Assembly (NCBI GenBank): GCA_947488595.1
Contig: CANKZI010000005.1
Span: forward strand, 29,376-93,375
Source of the DNA: Flavobacteriaceae bacterium
Lineage (GTDB): Bacteria > Bacteroidota > Bacteroidia > Flavobacteriales > Flavobacteriaceae
Direction: 5' to 3'
DNA length: 64,000 nt
The notes under the pieces are model-generated. The model worked only from the letters and a program-made list of their open reading frames with translations. It was not told where the DNA came from and made no database searches. Numbering within the stretch: position 1 is the first letter of the stretch; each line of letters begins with the position of its first letter. Position numbers and translations under genes: made by a program. Shown piece by piece: positions 8,206-16,898 of this stretch.

Positions 8206-9834
8206 TTAAACCTGAATTACGCCCATATTGAATTGTTTTTCGATAGGTGCATGGTTGGCTGCTTCGATGCCCATCGAAATCCAAGTTCTTGTATCTAAAG
8301 GATCAATAATGGCATCGGTCCACAATCTAGAAGCCGCATAATAAGGCGAAACTTGTGCGTCATAACGCGCTTTGATCGCGTCAAATAGTTCTTTTTCTTT
8401 TTGTTCATCAACGATTTCGCCTTTTGCTTTTAGCGAAGACGCTTCAATTTGCATCAAAACTTTTGCTGCTTGCGTGCCACCCATCACGGCCAATTCGGCA
8501 CTTGGCCAGGCAAAGATCAGTCTAGGATCGTAGGCTTTTCCACACATGGCATAGTTGCCAGCGCCATAGGAATTACCCACAATTACAGTAAATTTGGGTA
8601 CGACCGAGTTGGCAACTGCGTTAACCATTTTGGCGCCATCTTTAATAATACCTCCATGTTCTGATTTGCTTCCTACCATAAAACCGGTAACATCTTGAAC
8701 AAAAACCAATGGAATTTTCTTTTGGTTGCAATTGGCAATAAAACGCGTGGCTTTGTCTGCCGAATCCGAATAAATTACGCCGCCAAATTGCATTTCCCCT
8801 TTTTTAGATTTGACTACTTTTCGTTGGTTGGCAACAATACCAACTGCCCAGCCGTCGATTCGGGCATAACCGGTAATAATGGTTTGACCGTAACCATCTT
8901 TATAGGGTTCAAATTCTGAATTATCAACCAAACGATTGATAATATCCATCATTTCATATTGTTCGTTACGTGCTTTTGGCAAAATGCCGTAGATTTCCTT
9001 TTCGTCTAAAGCAGGTTTTTGTGGTTTTTCGCGATTGAACCCCGCTTTAGTATAATCACCAATTTTAGAAACTATATTTTTTATTTTGTCAAGTGCGTCT
9101 TTGTCGTCTTTGGCTTTATAATCAGTGACACCCGAAATTTCACAATGCGTTGTTGCACCACCAAGTGTTTCGTTATCAATGCTTTCGCCAATAGCAGCTT
9201 TTACAAGGTAACTTCCGGCTAAAAATATACTTCCTGTTTTATCAACAATTAGCGCTTCGTCGCTCATTATAGGGAGATAAGCCCCGCCTGCGACGCAGCT
9301 TCCCATGACTGCCGCAATTTGTGTGATGCCCATACTGCTCATAATAGCGTTGTTGCGAAAGATGCGACCAAAATGTTCTTTGTCGGGGAAAATTTCGTCT
9401 TGCAAAGGCAAATATACACCTGCACTATCAACAAGATAAATGATTGGCAATTTGTTTTCCATGGCCAATTCTTGCGCACGGAGGTTTTTCTTTGCTGTAA
9501 TCGGAAACCAAGCGCCCGCTTTTACTGTGGCATCATTGGCAACCACAATGCATTGTTTGCCTTTGATATAACCTATTTTAATAACAACGCCGCCCGACGG
9601 ACAACCGCCATGTTGTGCATACATACCTTCGCCAACAAAAGCCCCTATTTCGATACTTTTTGCCTTTTCATCTAACAAATAATCAATACGTTCACGTGCA
9701 GTCATTTTGCCCTCGGAATGAAGTTTTTTAATCCGTTTTTCGCCACCACCCAATTTTACTGTAGCAAAACGTTGTTTTAAATCGGATAATAAAAGTTTGT
9801 TGTGGTCTTCGTTTTTGTTGAAGTTAATGTCCAT
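8206..9834 (-). CDS. Acyl-CoA carboxylase beta subunit (carboxyltransferase), methylcrotonyl-CoA carboxylase-like
   Basis: The protein has 542 residues, the usual length for biotin-dependent acyl-CoA carboxyltransferase subunits. Both crotonase-like halves are present. The first has GGCPSGGVV, LVDSAGVYLPLQDEIFPD and GGAYLPIMSDE; the second has FVQDVTGFMVGS and GNSYGAGNYAMCGKAYDPR. The LQDEIFPDKEHFGRIF block resembles methylcrotonyl-CoA carboxylase beta (leucine breakdown) more than propionyl-CoA carboxylase. No biotin carboxylase/BCCP alpha subunit is encoded in this window, so the partner must lie elsewhere. The gene starts about 200 bp from the divergent phosphate transporter operon and has its own promoter region there. 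The family is certain; the exact acyl substrate is an inference. Confidence 0.88.
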   Translation of the reverse strand: MDINFNKNEDHNKLLLSDLKQRFATVKLGGGEKRIKKLHSEGKMTARERIDYLLDEKAKSIEIGAFVGEGMYAQHGGCPSGGVVIKIGYIKGKQCIVVANDATVKAGAWFPITAKKNLRAQELAMENKLPIIYLVDSAGVYLPLQDEIFPDKEHFGRIFRNNAIMSSMGITQIAAVMGSCVAGGAYLPIMSDEALIVDKTGSIFLAGSYLVKAAIGESIDNETLGGATTHCEISGVTDYKAKDDKDALDKIKNIVSKIGDYTKAGFNREKPQKPALDEKEIYGILPKARNEQYEMMDIINRLVDNSEFEPYKDGYGQTIITGYARIDGWAVGIVANQRKVVKSKKGEMQFGGVIYSDSADKATRFIANCNQKKIPLVFVQDVTGFMVGSKSEHGGIIKDGAKMVNAVANSVVPKFTVIVGNSYGAGNYAMCGKAYDPRLIFAWPSAELAVMGGTQAAKVLMQIEASSLKAKGEIVDEQKEKELFDAIKARYDAQVSPYYAASRLWTDAIIDPLDTRTWISMGIEAANHAPIEKQFNMGVIQV

Positions 9835-9980
9835 ATAAATGATTGATGGTTGGGTTTGTTTAAAAAATTGAAGATAAATTATACTTTTACAGCGTGGCTA
9901 AATTACAAAAATCATTATGATTTACAATTTTAGTAGTGGTGATTGTTCGTGTAGATAGGATAATTAGTAATTGATGTTAT

Positions 9981-9999
9981 CTTAACCTTAACTTAACAT
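9981..9999 (+). promoter_or_regulatory. Pho-box-like direct repeat upstream of the PiT operon
   Basis: Two copies of an octamer, CTTAACCT (9981-9988) and CTTAACAT (9992-9999), are separated by TAA, giving an 11-bp period. This is the layout bound by PhoB-family regulators; in cyanobacteria the SphR box is written CTTAACCT-N3-CTTAACCT. The second half-site ends 8 bp before the -7 element, so the box occupies the place of the -33 element, as expected for an activator of phosphate genes. The downstream genes are a phosphate transporter and its DUF47 partner. Confidence 0.65.
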
Positions 10000-10007
10000 A
10001 AATAAAA

Positions 10008-10015
10008 TACATTTG
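10008..10015 (+). promoter_or_regulatory. -7 promoter element of the DUF47-PiT operon
   Basis: TACATTTG is a perfect match to the Bacteroidota -7 consensus TAnnTTTG and is followed by C. It lies 19-26 bp upstream of the DUF47 start codon. No TTTG -33 element is found at the right distance; the Pho-box-like repeat lies there instead. Confidence 0.55.
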
Positions 10016-10033
10016 CACGGTAAATTATAAATT

Positions 10034-10678
10034 ATGAGCATAAATAATTTTTTCCAATTTTTGGTTCCGAAAGATAAAAAATTCTTCCCATTATTTGAAC
10101 AGGCCACAAGTAATTTGATATTGATGGCGACAGCACTTCATGAAGTTGTTAATCTTCCAATCGCTGATAGGAATCTCCTTTTTCAGAAAATTGAAGAATT
10201 GGAACAAATAGGAGAGGACATTACGCGCAAAACCAACATCGAATTGAGTAGTAATTTTATTACGCCTTTTGATAGAGAAGATATTTATTCGTTGATTACC
10301 GCAATTGATAATGTGGCTGGAAATATTCATGGTGCCGCAAGTAGGCTAAAATTATATCATGTTGATAAGATTACAAAATCTATTCGAAAACTAACAGAAA
10401 TCAACTTAGAAGCCTGTCAAAACATTGATATTGCTGTAAAGGAATTACGAAATTTAAAAAAAATCAAAAATATAACCGATGCTTGTGCCCGAATTAATAA
10501 GTTAGAAAACAAATCGGATACCGTTTATGACAAAGCGGTCGCTGATATTTTTGAAAATGAAACCGACGCAAAAACAATCATTAAATACAAAGAGGTTTTA
10601 TCGGTGCTAGAAACGGCAGCAGACAAATGCAAAAGCACCGCTAACGTTTTAGAGTCAATAGCTGTGAAGCATTCTTAA
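10034..10678 (+). CDS. DUF47 (PhoU-like) family protein
   Basis: The protein has 214 residues of all-helical PhoU-like sequence (DUF47, TIGR00153). Characteristic features are the N-terminal FFQFLVPKDKKFFPLFEQ and the metal-binding-type helices with IEELEQIGEDITRKTNIEL and FDREDIYSLITAIDNVAG. DUF47 proteins are almost always encoded next to PiT transporters and are thought to regulate or chaperone them, as PhoU does for PstSCAB. Here the gene is first in the operon, with the transporter starting 30 bp after its stop. A Pho-box-like repeat and a -7 element lie directly upstream, so phosphate starvation probably controls it. There is no signal peptide, and it should act on the cytoplasmic face. 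Confidence 0.92.
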   Translation: MSINNFFQFLVPKDKKFFPLFEQATSNLILMATALHEVVNLPIADRNLLFQKIEELEQIGEDITRKTNIELSSNFITPFDREDIYSLITAIDNVAGNIHGAASRLKLYHVDKITKSIRKLTEINLEACQNIDIAVKELRNLKKIKNITDACARINKLENKSDTVYDKAVADIFENETDAKTIIKYKEVLSVLETAADKCKSTANVLESIAVKHS

Positions 10679-10708
10679 AAATCATCCATTTCATTTAGCA
10701 TTGTATCT

Positions 10709-11986
10709 ATGACGCTACTTATCATTATTATTTTATTGGCCTTAATTTTTGATTACATTAATGGTTTTCACGATGCTGCCAATGCGATTGCTACCGTTGT
10801 TGCCACCAAAGTGCTAACGCCATTTCAAGCGGTAGTTTGGGCAGCTTTTTTTAATTTTTTGGCATATTGGGTTTTTGGATTTGGAGTAGCCGATACTGTT
10901 GCAAAAACCGCCAATACAATGGATATTAATCTTGTTGTAATTCTAGCTGGTGTAATTGCCGCTATCATATGGAATCTGTTCACTTGGTGGCAAGGTATTC
11001 CGTCAAGTTCGTCGCATACTTTAATTGGTGGTTTTGCTGGAGCAGCCATAGCACATGCAGGTTTTAGTGTTGTCAATTGGTACTCCGCTGGGAAAGACGG
11101 TGGCTTGCCTTCTGGAGTTTTGATAATTATTGCTTTTATAGTTCTTGCGCCATTATTGGGTGCTTTGGCTTCTTATTTAATTTCGATTTGGCTCTTGAAT
11201 GCTTCCAGAAAAAGTATTTATCCAAAGATTTTTACTTTATCATTAATGGCATTTACGATTTGGTTTGTTGAAAGCCAGATGGTTTATTACGATGAAATAA
11301 AAAAGCCGCGTTTTGAATCGCAATTTTGGAGTGTTGCTTTTGAATCGCATAACATTAAATGGTTTTTAGTGGCTTTTATAATATTTTCAATCAGCTTATT
11401 TTGTATGGTTTTTAGCAGTCTATCAAACCACAAAGCCGAAACATTGCTTAAAAGAATGCAATTATTGTCTTCTGCCGCTTTCAGTTTAGGACACGGTGGA
11501 AACGATTCGCAAAAAGTTATGGGGATTATTGCTGCTGCGGTTGCGGTTTATATCAATACCAGTGGCGTTTCGCAAGAAAGTATGCCTGATTGGTTGGATG
11601 TAATTTTGCCCAACGGTGATGCCGCAGGTCATATGCCCGAATGGATTCCGTTGGCTTGTTATTCTGCCATCGCTGCAGGAACATTAAGTGGTGGTTGGAA
11701 AATCGTAAAAACCATGGGATCAAAAATCACAAAAGTAACTTCGTTTGAAGGCGTGGCTGCAGAAACAGCAGGTGCTTTGACTTTATATTTAACCGAACAT
11801 CTAAAAATCCCTGTAAGTACAACCCATACTATAACGGGTTCTATTATTGGTGTAGGATTGACCAAACGCGTTTCGGCTGTTCGTTGGGGCGTAACGGTAA
11901 GTTTGGTTTGGGCTTGGGTCTTGACCATTCCAATATCGGCGATATTGGCTGCAATTATATATTTTATATTGAGTTTCTTTATTTGA
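10709..11986 (+). CDS. PiT family inorganic phosphate transporter
   Basis: The protein has 425 residues with about ten or more hydrophobic helices. It shows the inverted-repeat PiT signatures: GFHDAANAIATVVATKVLTP in the first half and SLGHGGNDSQKVMGII in the second. The SSSHTLIGG and STTHTITGSIIGVG loops are the paired ion and phosphate site motifs. PiT proteins are low-affinity symporters bringing phosphate (or metal phosphate) across the inner membrane. It follows the DUF47 gene by 30 bp in the same operon. The segment between the two halves (about residues 180-245, including a charged EIKKPRFESQF loop) is longer than the minimal E. coli type. It ends convergent to the lpxD-like gene with only 50 bp between. 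Confidence 0.93.
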   Translation: MTLLIIIILLALIFDYINGFHDAANAIATVVATKVLTPFQAVVWAAFFNFLAYWVFGFGVADTVAKTANTMDINLVVILAGVIAAIIWNLFTWWQGIPSSSSHTLIGGFAGAAIAHAGFSVVNWYSAGKDGGLPSGVLIIIAFIVLAPLLGALASYLISIWLLNASRKSIYPKIFTLSLMAFTIWFVESQMVYYDEIKKPRFESQFWSVAFESHNIKWFLVAFIIFSISLFCMVFSSLSNHKAETLLKRMQLLSSAAFSLGHGGNDSQKVMGIIAAAVAVYINTSGVSQESMPDWLDVILPNGDAAGHMPEWIPLACYSAIAAGTLSGGWKIVKTMGSKITKVTSFEGVAAETAGALTLYLTEHLKIPVSTTHTITGSIIGVGLTKRVSAVRWGVTVSLVWAWVLTIPISAILAAIIYFILSFFI

Positions 11987-12036
11987 TCAAACTTTTCTAA
12001 TAATGCTGTAAATCTTAATGCAATAACAATTTCATT

Positions 12037-13038
12037 TTAAGACTTATTAGCATCTTTTACCAATCTTTTCAAAATAGCCCATTGTTTCAATGCGTCTCGG
12101 GCTTCTACCGCGGGGTAACCCAACATGGTTTTTCCGGCTTCAATATCTCCCGTAACACCGGAACCAGCACCAACGATTGCCCTATCGCCAATGGTAGTAT
12201 GGTCTTTAATTGAAGCACTACCACCGATAATGACACCATTTCCTAGCGTCACCGATCCTGCTAATCCGCTGTTACCAGCCATAATACAAAATTTACCTAA
12301 TTTACTGTTGTGTCCAATTTGGACCAAATTGTCGATTTTGCATCCGTCACCTAAAACGGTAGCACTGAATTTTCCTCTATCGACACATGTATTAGCTCCA
12401 ATTTCGACACCATTGCCAATGATTACATTTCCAATTTGCGGAATTTTCACCAATCCTCTTTCGGCACATGGACGAAACCCAAAACCATCTGCGCCAATAG
12501 TAGCATTTGGATGTAAAATACAATCATTGCCAATATGACATCGTTCTCTGATTACGGCACCAGACCAAATAATAGTACGCTTTCCTATTGTGCATTCGTC
12601 AAGAATGGTTACGTTAGGATAAATGGTAACACTTTCGGCAATTGTAACATTTGGTCCAATATAACAATTGGCACCAATTCGGCTATTATCGCCTATAATT
12701 GCTGTTGGATCAATAACCGCAGAAGCATGAATATTGGTACGGAATATTGGAGTTGGTGGTGCAAACATTTCGAGTACTTGGGACATGGCCAAATCGGCAT
12801 TTTTTACTTTGATAAAAGCCCTATTTTCGCCGGGAAGAATCGAAATATCTTCGTTAACGACTGCGATTGCTGCTTTTGAAGTTTCCCAAAGCTTTTCGTA
12901 TTTTTTATTTCCAATAAACGAAATCTGACTATCGGTAGCAGTTTCAAGTTGCTCAGGAGCATTGATACTGTTGGTAGTATTGCCAACTATTTCACCCTTT
13001 AATATTGCGTTGATTTCGTGTAAATTGAATTGTTTCAT
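12037..13038 (-). CDS. lpxD: UDP-3-O-acylglucosamine N-acyltransferase, LpxD type
   Basis: The protein has 333 residues, typical of LpxD, which adds the second (N-linked) 3-hydroxyacyl chain in lipid A synthesis. An N-terminal uridine-binding domain (about 1-100, with ISFIGNKKYEKLWETSKAAIAVV) precedes a left-handed beta helix of hexapeptide repeats. The catalytic His lies in LVQIGHNSKLGKFC around residue 245. HPNATIGADGFGFRP is a conserved acyl-pantetheine contact region. Flavobacteria often encode more than one LpxD-like protein, and this one stands alone rather than in an lpxA/lpxC cluster. It could therefore be a paralogue with a different acyl preference. The enzyme family call is strong; role as the only LpxD is uncertain. 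Confidence 0.85.
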   Translation of the reverse strand: MKQFNLHEINAILKGEIVGNTTNSINAPEQLETATDSQISFIGNKKYEKLWETSKAAIAVVNEDISILPGENRAFIKVKNADLAMSQVLEMFAPPTPIFRTNIHASAVIDPTAIIGDNSRIGANCYIGPNVTIAESVTIYPNVTILDECTIGKRTIIWSGAVIRERCHIGNDCILHPNATIGADGFGFRPCAERGLVKIPQIGNVIIGNGVEIGANTCVDRGKFSATVLGDGCKIDNLVQIGHNSKLGKFCIMAGNSGLAGSVTLGNGVIIGGSASIKDHTTIGDRAIVGAGSGVTGDIEAGKTMLGYPAVEARDALKQWAILKRLVKDANKS

Positions 13039-13201
13039 AATAGAAAATAATTAAATAAAGACATTAGAGTAAACCAAATAAACTCTTTTATTGTTGTATT
13101 TCCAAATTTCGAAAGTTTTTTTCGAGGTTATTTCAAAAAATAAAAAAACAAACAACACTGCAATTATCAATTTATTATTTGGTGTTCATCACAAAAAAAT
13201 A

Positions 13202-14035
13202 TTATTTTTTTAATGCATTTGTTACATAAACTGGGAGATGGTCCGACGGATATTTGCAATTTTTGGAATCACTCAGTACCGCATATTTAAGTACTTCGAT
13301 ATTGTTTTTGCTCGTAAAAATATAATCGATTCGTAACGTAACAGGTTTGTGGAATTCAAAATTATTAAACGTTCCAGGCGGTCCAAAAGCTGGTGATTGA
13401 CTGCTGATTTTGGCGTCGTTGTATGAATTCGAGAGTAACAAGTAAGCATTACTGTCGGTTTGACTATTAAAATCGCCCATGAGCACGAATGGAAGTTTTT
13501 CAGAGTTGATTGTTGCTATTTTGTCGATTAGGAGTTTGGCGCTGTTGGTTCGGGCGGTTTCCCCAACGTGGTCAAAATGGGTATTAAAAACATACATTTT
13601 TTGCTTCGTTTTTAGATTTTCAAAAAGGGCGTATGTACAAATTCTTTCCAACATCGCATCCCATCCTTTTGAAACAACATCGGGTGTTTCCGACAGCCAA
13701 AAGGTAGCTTGTTTTACTATTTTGTATTTTTTATCGTTGTAAAACAAAGCGCTATATTCACCGCCGGTTGGCGAACTGTCACGTCCTTTTCCGATGTATT
13801 TGAAATCGGTCAATATACTGTCGAGATATTGTATTTGATGTAATTTTCCTTCTTGAATTCCAAAAATGTCGGGCTCATAAAACTGTATTTGCTCTGCCAA
13901 AAAACTCTTTCGTAAATCCCATTTGTTTTCACCATCCAACGGATTGTCAAAACGGATGTTATAGGAGATCATTTTTAGGTTTTGTGCTTGAACTGATAGC
14001 GAAAAGAGCAGTAGTAGGGTTATGGCTTTTTGCAT
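13202..14035 (-). CDS. Secreted endonuclease/exonuclease/phosphatase family protein
   Basis: The protein has 277 residues with a signal peptide (ITLLLLFSLSVQAQ). The mature part is a complete EEP fold: SYNIRF for the first Mg-binding Asn, FGIQEGKLHQ for the catalytic Glu, VFNTHFDHVG for the His, LMGDFNSQ for the Asp/Asn pair, and YPSDHLPVY for the final Asp-His. All core residues are therefore present. Members of this group in Bacteroidota act as secreted nucleases or sugar/inositol phosphate or sphingomyelin-type phosphodiesterases. The substrate cannot be told from sequence. It is monocistronic, with a prfB terminator hairpin upstream and about 160 bp without a gene downstream. Confidence 0.87.
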   Translation of the reverse strand: MQKAITLLLLFSLSVQAQNLKMISYNIRFDNPLDGENKWDLRKSFLAEQIQFYEPDIFGIQEGKLHQIQYLDSILTDFKYIGKGRDSSPTGGEYSALFYNDKKYKIVKQATFWLSETPDVVSKGWDAMLERICTYALFENLKTKQKMYVFNTHFDHVGETARTNSAKLLIDKIATINSEKLPFVLMGDFNSQTDSNAYLLLSNSYNDAKISSQSPAFGPPGTFNNFEFHKPVTLRIDYIFTSKNNIEVLKYAVLSDSKNCKYPSDHLPVYVTNALKK

Positions 14036-14177
14036 TGTTGGGTGTTTAGCTTTGTCAAAAATAGACTTTTTATTCCAAAAATATTTTTTACCATTGTTAT
14101 TGAAATATTACTTTTTTTGTTTTGCTATCTGACGTTAAAAGGAGATGCTTATCCACTTCATTTACCGTTCTAACAAA

Positions 14178-14207
14178 ATCCCCAAAGCCAATTAAAGCTT
14201 TGGGGAT
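14178..14207 (-). terminator. Rho-independent terminator of prfB
   Basis: An 11-bp perfect stem (ATCCCCAAAGC pairing with GCTTTGGGGAT) encloses an 8-nt loop. Read on the minus strand it is followed by TTTGTT. It lies about 100 bp past the prfB stop and upstream of the EEP-family gene, so it ends the prfB transcript. Confidence 0.65.
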
Positions 14208-14303
14208 GAAATGATAAATATCCATATTCTTTATTATGAAATTTTGGTTAGCACAACAATATTCCAACAATCCAACAATCCGCTAATCCAAAAATTCACA
14301 ATG

Positions 14304-15402
14304 CTATTCCTCACTTTTTTGCCCCATCATCATTAAATAAGCCTTCAAGAAATCGTCAATTTCACCATTCATTACGCCTTCGACATTACTGGTTTCATAT
14401 TGTGTACGTACGTCTTTAACCAATTTGTAGGGATGCATCACATAGTTTCGAATTTGTGATCCCCATTCGATTTTCATTTTACCTGCTTCAATATCAGCGC
14501 GTTGTGCCATTTGTTTTTTGAGTTCTATTTCATACAATTGCGACCGCAGCATTTGCATGGCACGTTGGCGATTGTCCTGTTGCGAACGTGTTTCTGAGCA
14601 TTGCACTTGTATGCCGGTTGGTTTATGAAAAAGCTGTACTTTGGTTTCTACTTTATTTACATTTTGCCCACCAGCACCACTTGAACGCGAGGTGATAATT
14701 TCAATATCTGCCGGATTAATGTCGATTTCAATAGTATCATCGACCAATGGATAGATATAGACCGAAGCAAACGAAGTATGGCGCTTGCCATTGCTATCAA
14801 AAGGAGAAATACGCACCAATCGATGCACACCGTTGTCGCCTTTTAGATAACCAAAAGAATAATCTCCTTCAAATTCAAGCGTTACGGTTTTTATTCCCGC
14901 TACTTCGCCTTCTTGAAAATTGAGTTCTTTTATTTTATAACCACTTTTTTCGCCCCACATCATGTACATACGCATAAGCATGGCCGCCCAATCGCAACTT
15001 TCTGTTCCACCAGCACCTGCAGTAATTTGCAATACTGCACTCATACTATCGCCCTCGTCAGAAAGCATATTTCGAAACTCGATGCTTTCTATTTGTTCAT
15101 TGGTTTGATGGTACAAAGCGTCGAGTTCCTCTTCAGAAAATGCTCCCTCTTTATAAAATTCATACGCCAATTGCAATTCGTCTGCCAATTGAACGCCTTT
15201 GTCATAATCTTCGACCCATTTTTTCTTTGATCTTAGGTTTTTGATATAAACTTCGGCTTCTTTAGCATTGTCCCAAAAATCGGGAGCAAGGGTTTTTTCT
15301 TCTTCGTTTGTGATTTCGATAAGCTTGGCATCAACGTCAAAGATACCTCCTCAACGCACCAAGGCGCTCTACAATACCTTTTATTTGTTCGGTATTTGTC
15401 AT
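14304..15402 (-). CDS. prfB: Peptide chain release factor 2, expressed by programmed +1 frameshift
   Basis: RF2 ends translation at UGA and UAA. The ORF track shows only the larger frame from an internal Met. The true start is the ATG at 15402: 21 codons ([21 protein letters not shown]), then in-frame TGA at 15337-15339. The site reads AGGAGG-TAT-CTT-TGA-C, the canonical RF2 frameshift signal, and slipping +1 at CTT continues as DVDAKLIEI. The joined product is 365 residues, normal for RF2. SPF (codon recognition, in RISPFDSNG) and GGQ (peptide release, in GAGGQNVNK) motifs are present. Expression is thus self-limited by RF2 level. A strong terminator follows. Confidence 0.95.
15337..15351 (-). 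promoter_or_regulatory. prfB: Programmed +1 frameshift site of prfB
   Basis: The minus strand reads AGGAGG (15346-15351), TAT, the slippery codon CTT (15340-15342) and the in-frame stop TGA (15337-15339) followed by C. The three-base spacing from the Shine-Dalgarno-like hexamer to CTT is the same as in E. coli. All elements required in the classical RF2 autoregulation model are intact. Confidence 0.93.
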
Positions 15403-15450
15403 AAATAGTGTAATTTTGTTGCTGCAAAAATAAGACATCCTTTTGATAAT

Positions 15451-16479
15451 ATGGAAATAAATTTGATTAGTGACACCGTAACCAAACCTTCGCAGGAAAT
15501 GTTGCGTTATATGTTTCAGGCCGAAGTAGGCGATGATGTTTATAAACAAGACCCAACGGTCAATGCGCTTGAAGAAAAAGTGGCTGGAATGTTTGGTATG
15601 GAAGCGGCGTTATTTTTTCCGTCGGGTACTATGGCCAATCAAACTGCGATTAAACTTCATACGCAACCTGGCGAACAGTTGATTGCCGATAAATGGGCAC
15701 ATGTTTTTAATTATGAAGGTGGTGGAGTTTCCTTTAACAGCGGGGTATCTTGTTGTTTATTGGATGGTCATCGTGGTATGATTACAGCAGCACAAGTCGC
15801 ATCGGCGGTAAATGACCCAGAATTTTATCACAGTCCGCTCACGAGTTTGGTTTGTGTCGAAAATACAACCAATAAAGGCGGAGGCGCTTGTTATGACGTT
15901 GAAGAATTTAAAAGAATACGACAAGTATGCAATGACAAGCACCTGAAATTGCACCTCGATGGTGCAAGATTGTGGAATGCTTTGGTGGTTACTAAAGAAG
16001 ATCCAAAAACATACGGAAAAATTTTTGATACCATCTCCGTTTGTTTGTCCAAAGGATTGGGTGCACCAATTGGCTCGTTATTGGTTGCTGACAAAGCTAC
16101 GATTCATAGCGCATTGCGAGTCCGAAAAATATTGGGTGGTGGCATGCGGCAAGTGGGATATTTGGCCGCAGCAGGAATATATGCTTTGGATAATAATTTC
16201 GAGAGATTAGCAGAAGACCATCGACGTGCAAAAGAACTCGGAGCTGTGTTAGAACAACTGAGTTGGGTTGAAAAGGTTGAACCTATTGAAACCAATATCT
16301 TGATCTTTTCGGTTCGAAAAGACTTGGACGAAAATTTGTTGATTGCCAAATTAAAAGAACGCAATATTCATATCAGTTCGATGGGTCACGGAAAATTGCG
16401 TATTGTTACGCATTTGGATTATCGTGAGGTCATGCACGGTTATGTTTTAGAAACATTAATGCGAATTGGTTCAAAATAG
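15451..16479 (+). CDS. ltaE: Low-specificity L-threonine aldolase
   Basis: The protein has 342 residues of the PLP-dependent fold type I aldolase family, which splits L-threonine or allo-threonine into glycine and acetaldehyde. The N-terminal INLISDTVTKPSQEML, VGDDVYKQDPTVNALE and FFPSGTMANQ are family hallmarks. HLDGARLWNAL holds the PLP-contacting Asp and Arg, and the Schiff-base Lys is in CLSKGLGAPIGS at about residue 200. The gene is divergent from prfB, with 48 bp between the two starts, so their promoters must overlap the 5' ends. It is convergent with the ybaB gene downstream. It may supply glycine to the cleavage system whose gcvT lies about 6 kb away, though this is only a pathway link. 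Confidence 0.92.
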   Translation: MEINLISDTVTKPSQEMLRYMFQAEVGDDVYKQDPTVNALEEKVAGMFGMEAALFFPSGTMANQTAIKLHTQPGEQLIADKWAHVFNYEGGGVSFNSGVSCCLLDGHRGMITAAQVASAVNDPEFYHSPLTSLVCVENTTNKGGGACYDVEEFKRIRQVCNDKHLKLHLDGARLWNALVVTKEDPKTYGKIFDTISVCLSKGLGAPIGSLLVADKATIHSALRVRKILGGGMRQVGYLAAAGIYALDNNFERLAEDHRRAKELGAVLEQLSWVEKVEPIETNILIFSVRKDLDENLLIAKLKERNIHISSMGHGKLRIVTHLDYREVMHGYVLETLMRIGSK

Positions 16480-16512
16480 ATAATAGTAGCCACCTAGTAT
16501 TTATAAATAAAT

Positions 16513-16839
16513 TTATTTAAACATATCTTCCATACCCGGAAGCATAGGTAGATCAACATTGGCTACAGCATCAAGTTCGGCTTTGTTTTTTGCTGTGGCA
16601 TTTTCGATAGCATTGTTGATAACGAGCAATAAATAATCTTCTAATTGCTCTTTGTCTTCAAGTAGCGTGTCATCGATGGCAATCGATTTCAGCTTGTTAT
16701 TGGCAGTAATTGTTACTTTTAATAAACCATCATTGCTTTGCTCATCTATTAAAATGGTATCCAATTTTATTTTTGTTTCCTCTATTTTTTGTTGAGTTGC
16801 TTTAAGCTTGCCCATCATTCCCATTAAATCTCCAAACAT
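16513..16839 (-). CDS. YbaB/EbfC family nucleoid-associated protein
   Basis: The protein has 108 residues, the standard YbaB/EbfC length. It begins [23 protein letters not shown], the coiled N-terminal helix, and has the [21 protein letters not shown] beta strands of the dimerising core. EbfC-type proteins bind DNA non-specifically and help organise the nucleoid. In many bacteria the gene is next to dnaX or recR, but here it is alone between ltaE and the S9 peptidase gene. The ATG is 59 bp from the divergent peptidase start. Confidence 0.9.
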   Translation of the reverse strand: MFGDLMGMMGKLKATQQKIEETKIKLDTILIDEQSNDGLLKVTITANNKLKSIAIDDTLLEDKEQLEDYLLLVINNAIENATAKNKAELDAVANVDLPMLPGMEDMFK

Positions 16840-16898
16840 GTTTATAATTTTTAATTTTTGTATGGTGCGAATTTACTAAATTGCATCTTCAAATTACA

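Noticed and set aside
14250-14300. CCAACAATC-like short repeats, also near 24440-24480
   Set aside because: The similarity is short, imperfect and lies in AT-rich gaps; it was not strong enough to list as a repeat family.
15337-15549. Separate 70-residue ORF overlapping the start of prfB
   Set aside because: Its last 21 codons are the first part of RF2; the upstream portion is antisense to ltaE and is not coding.
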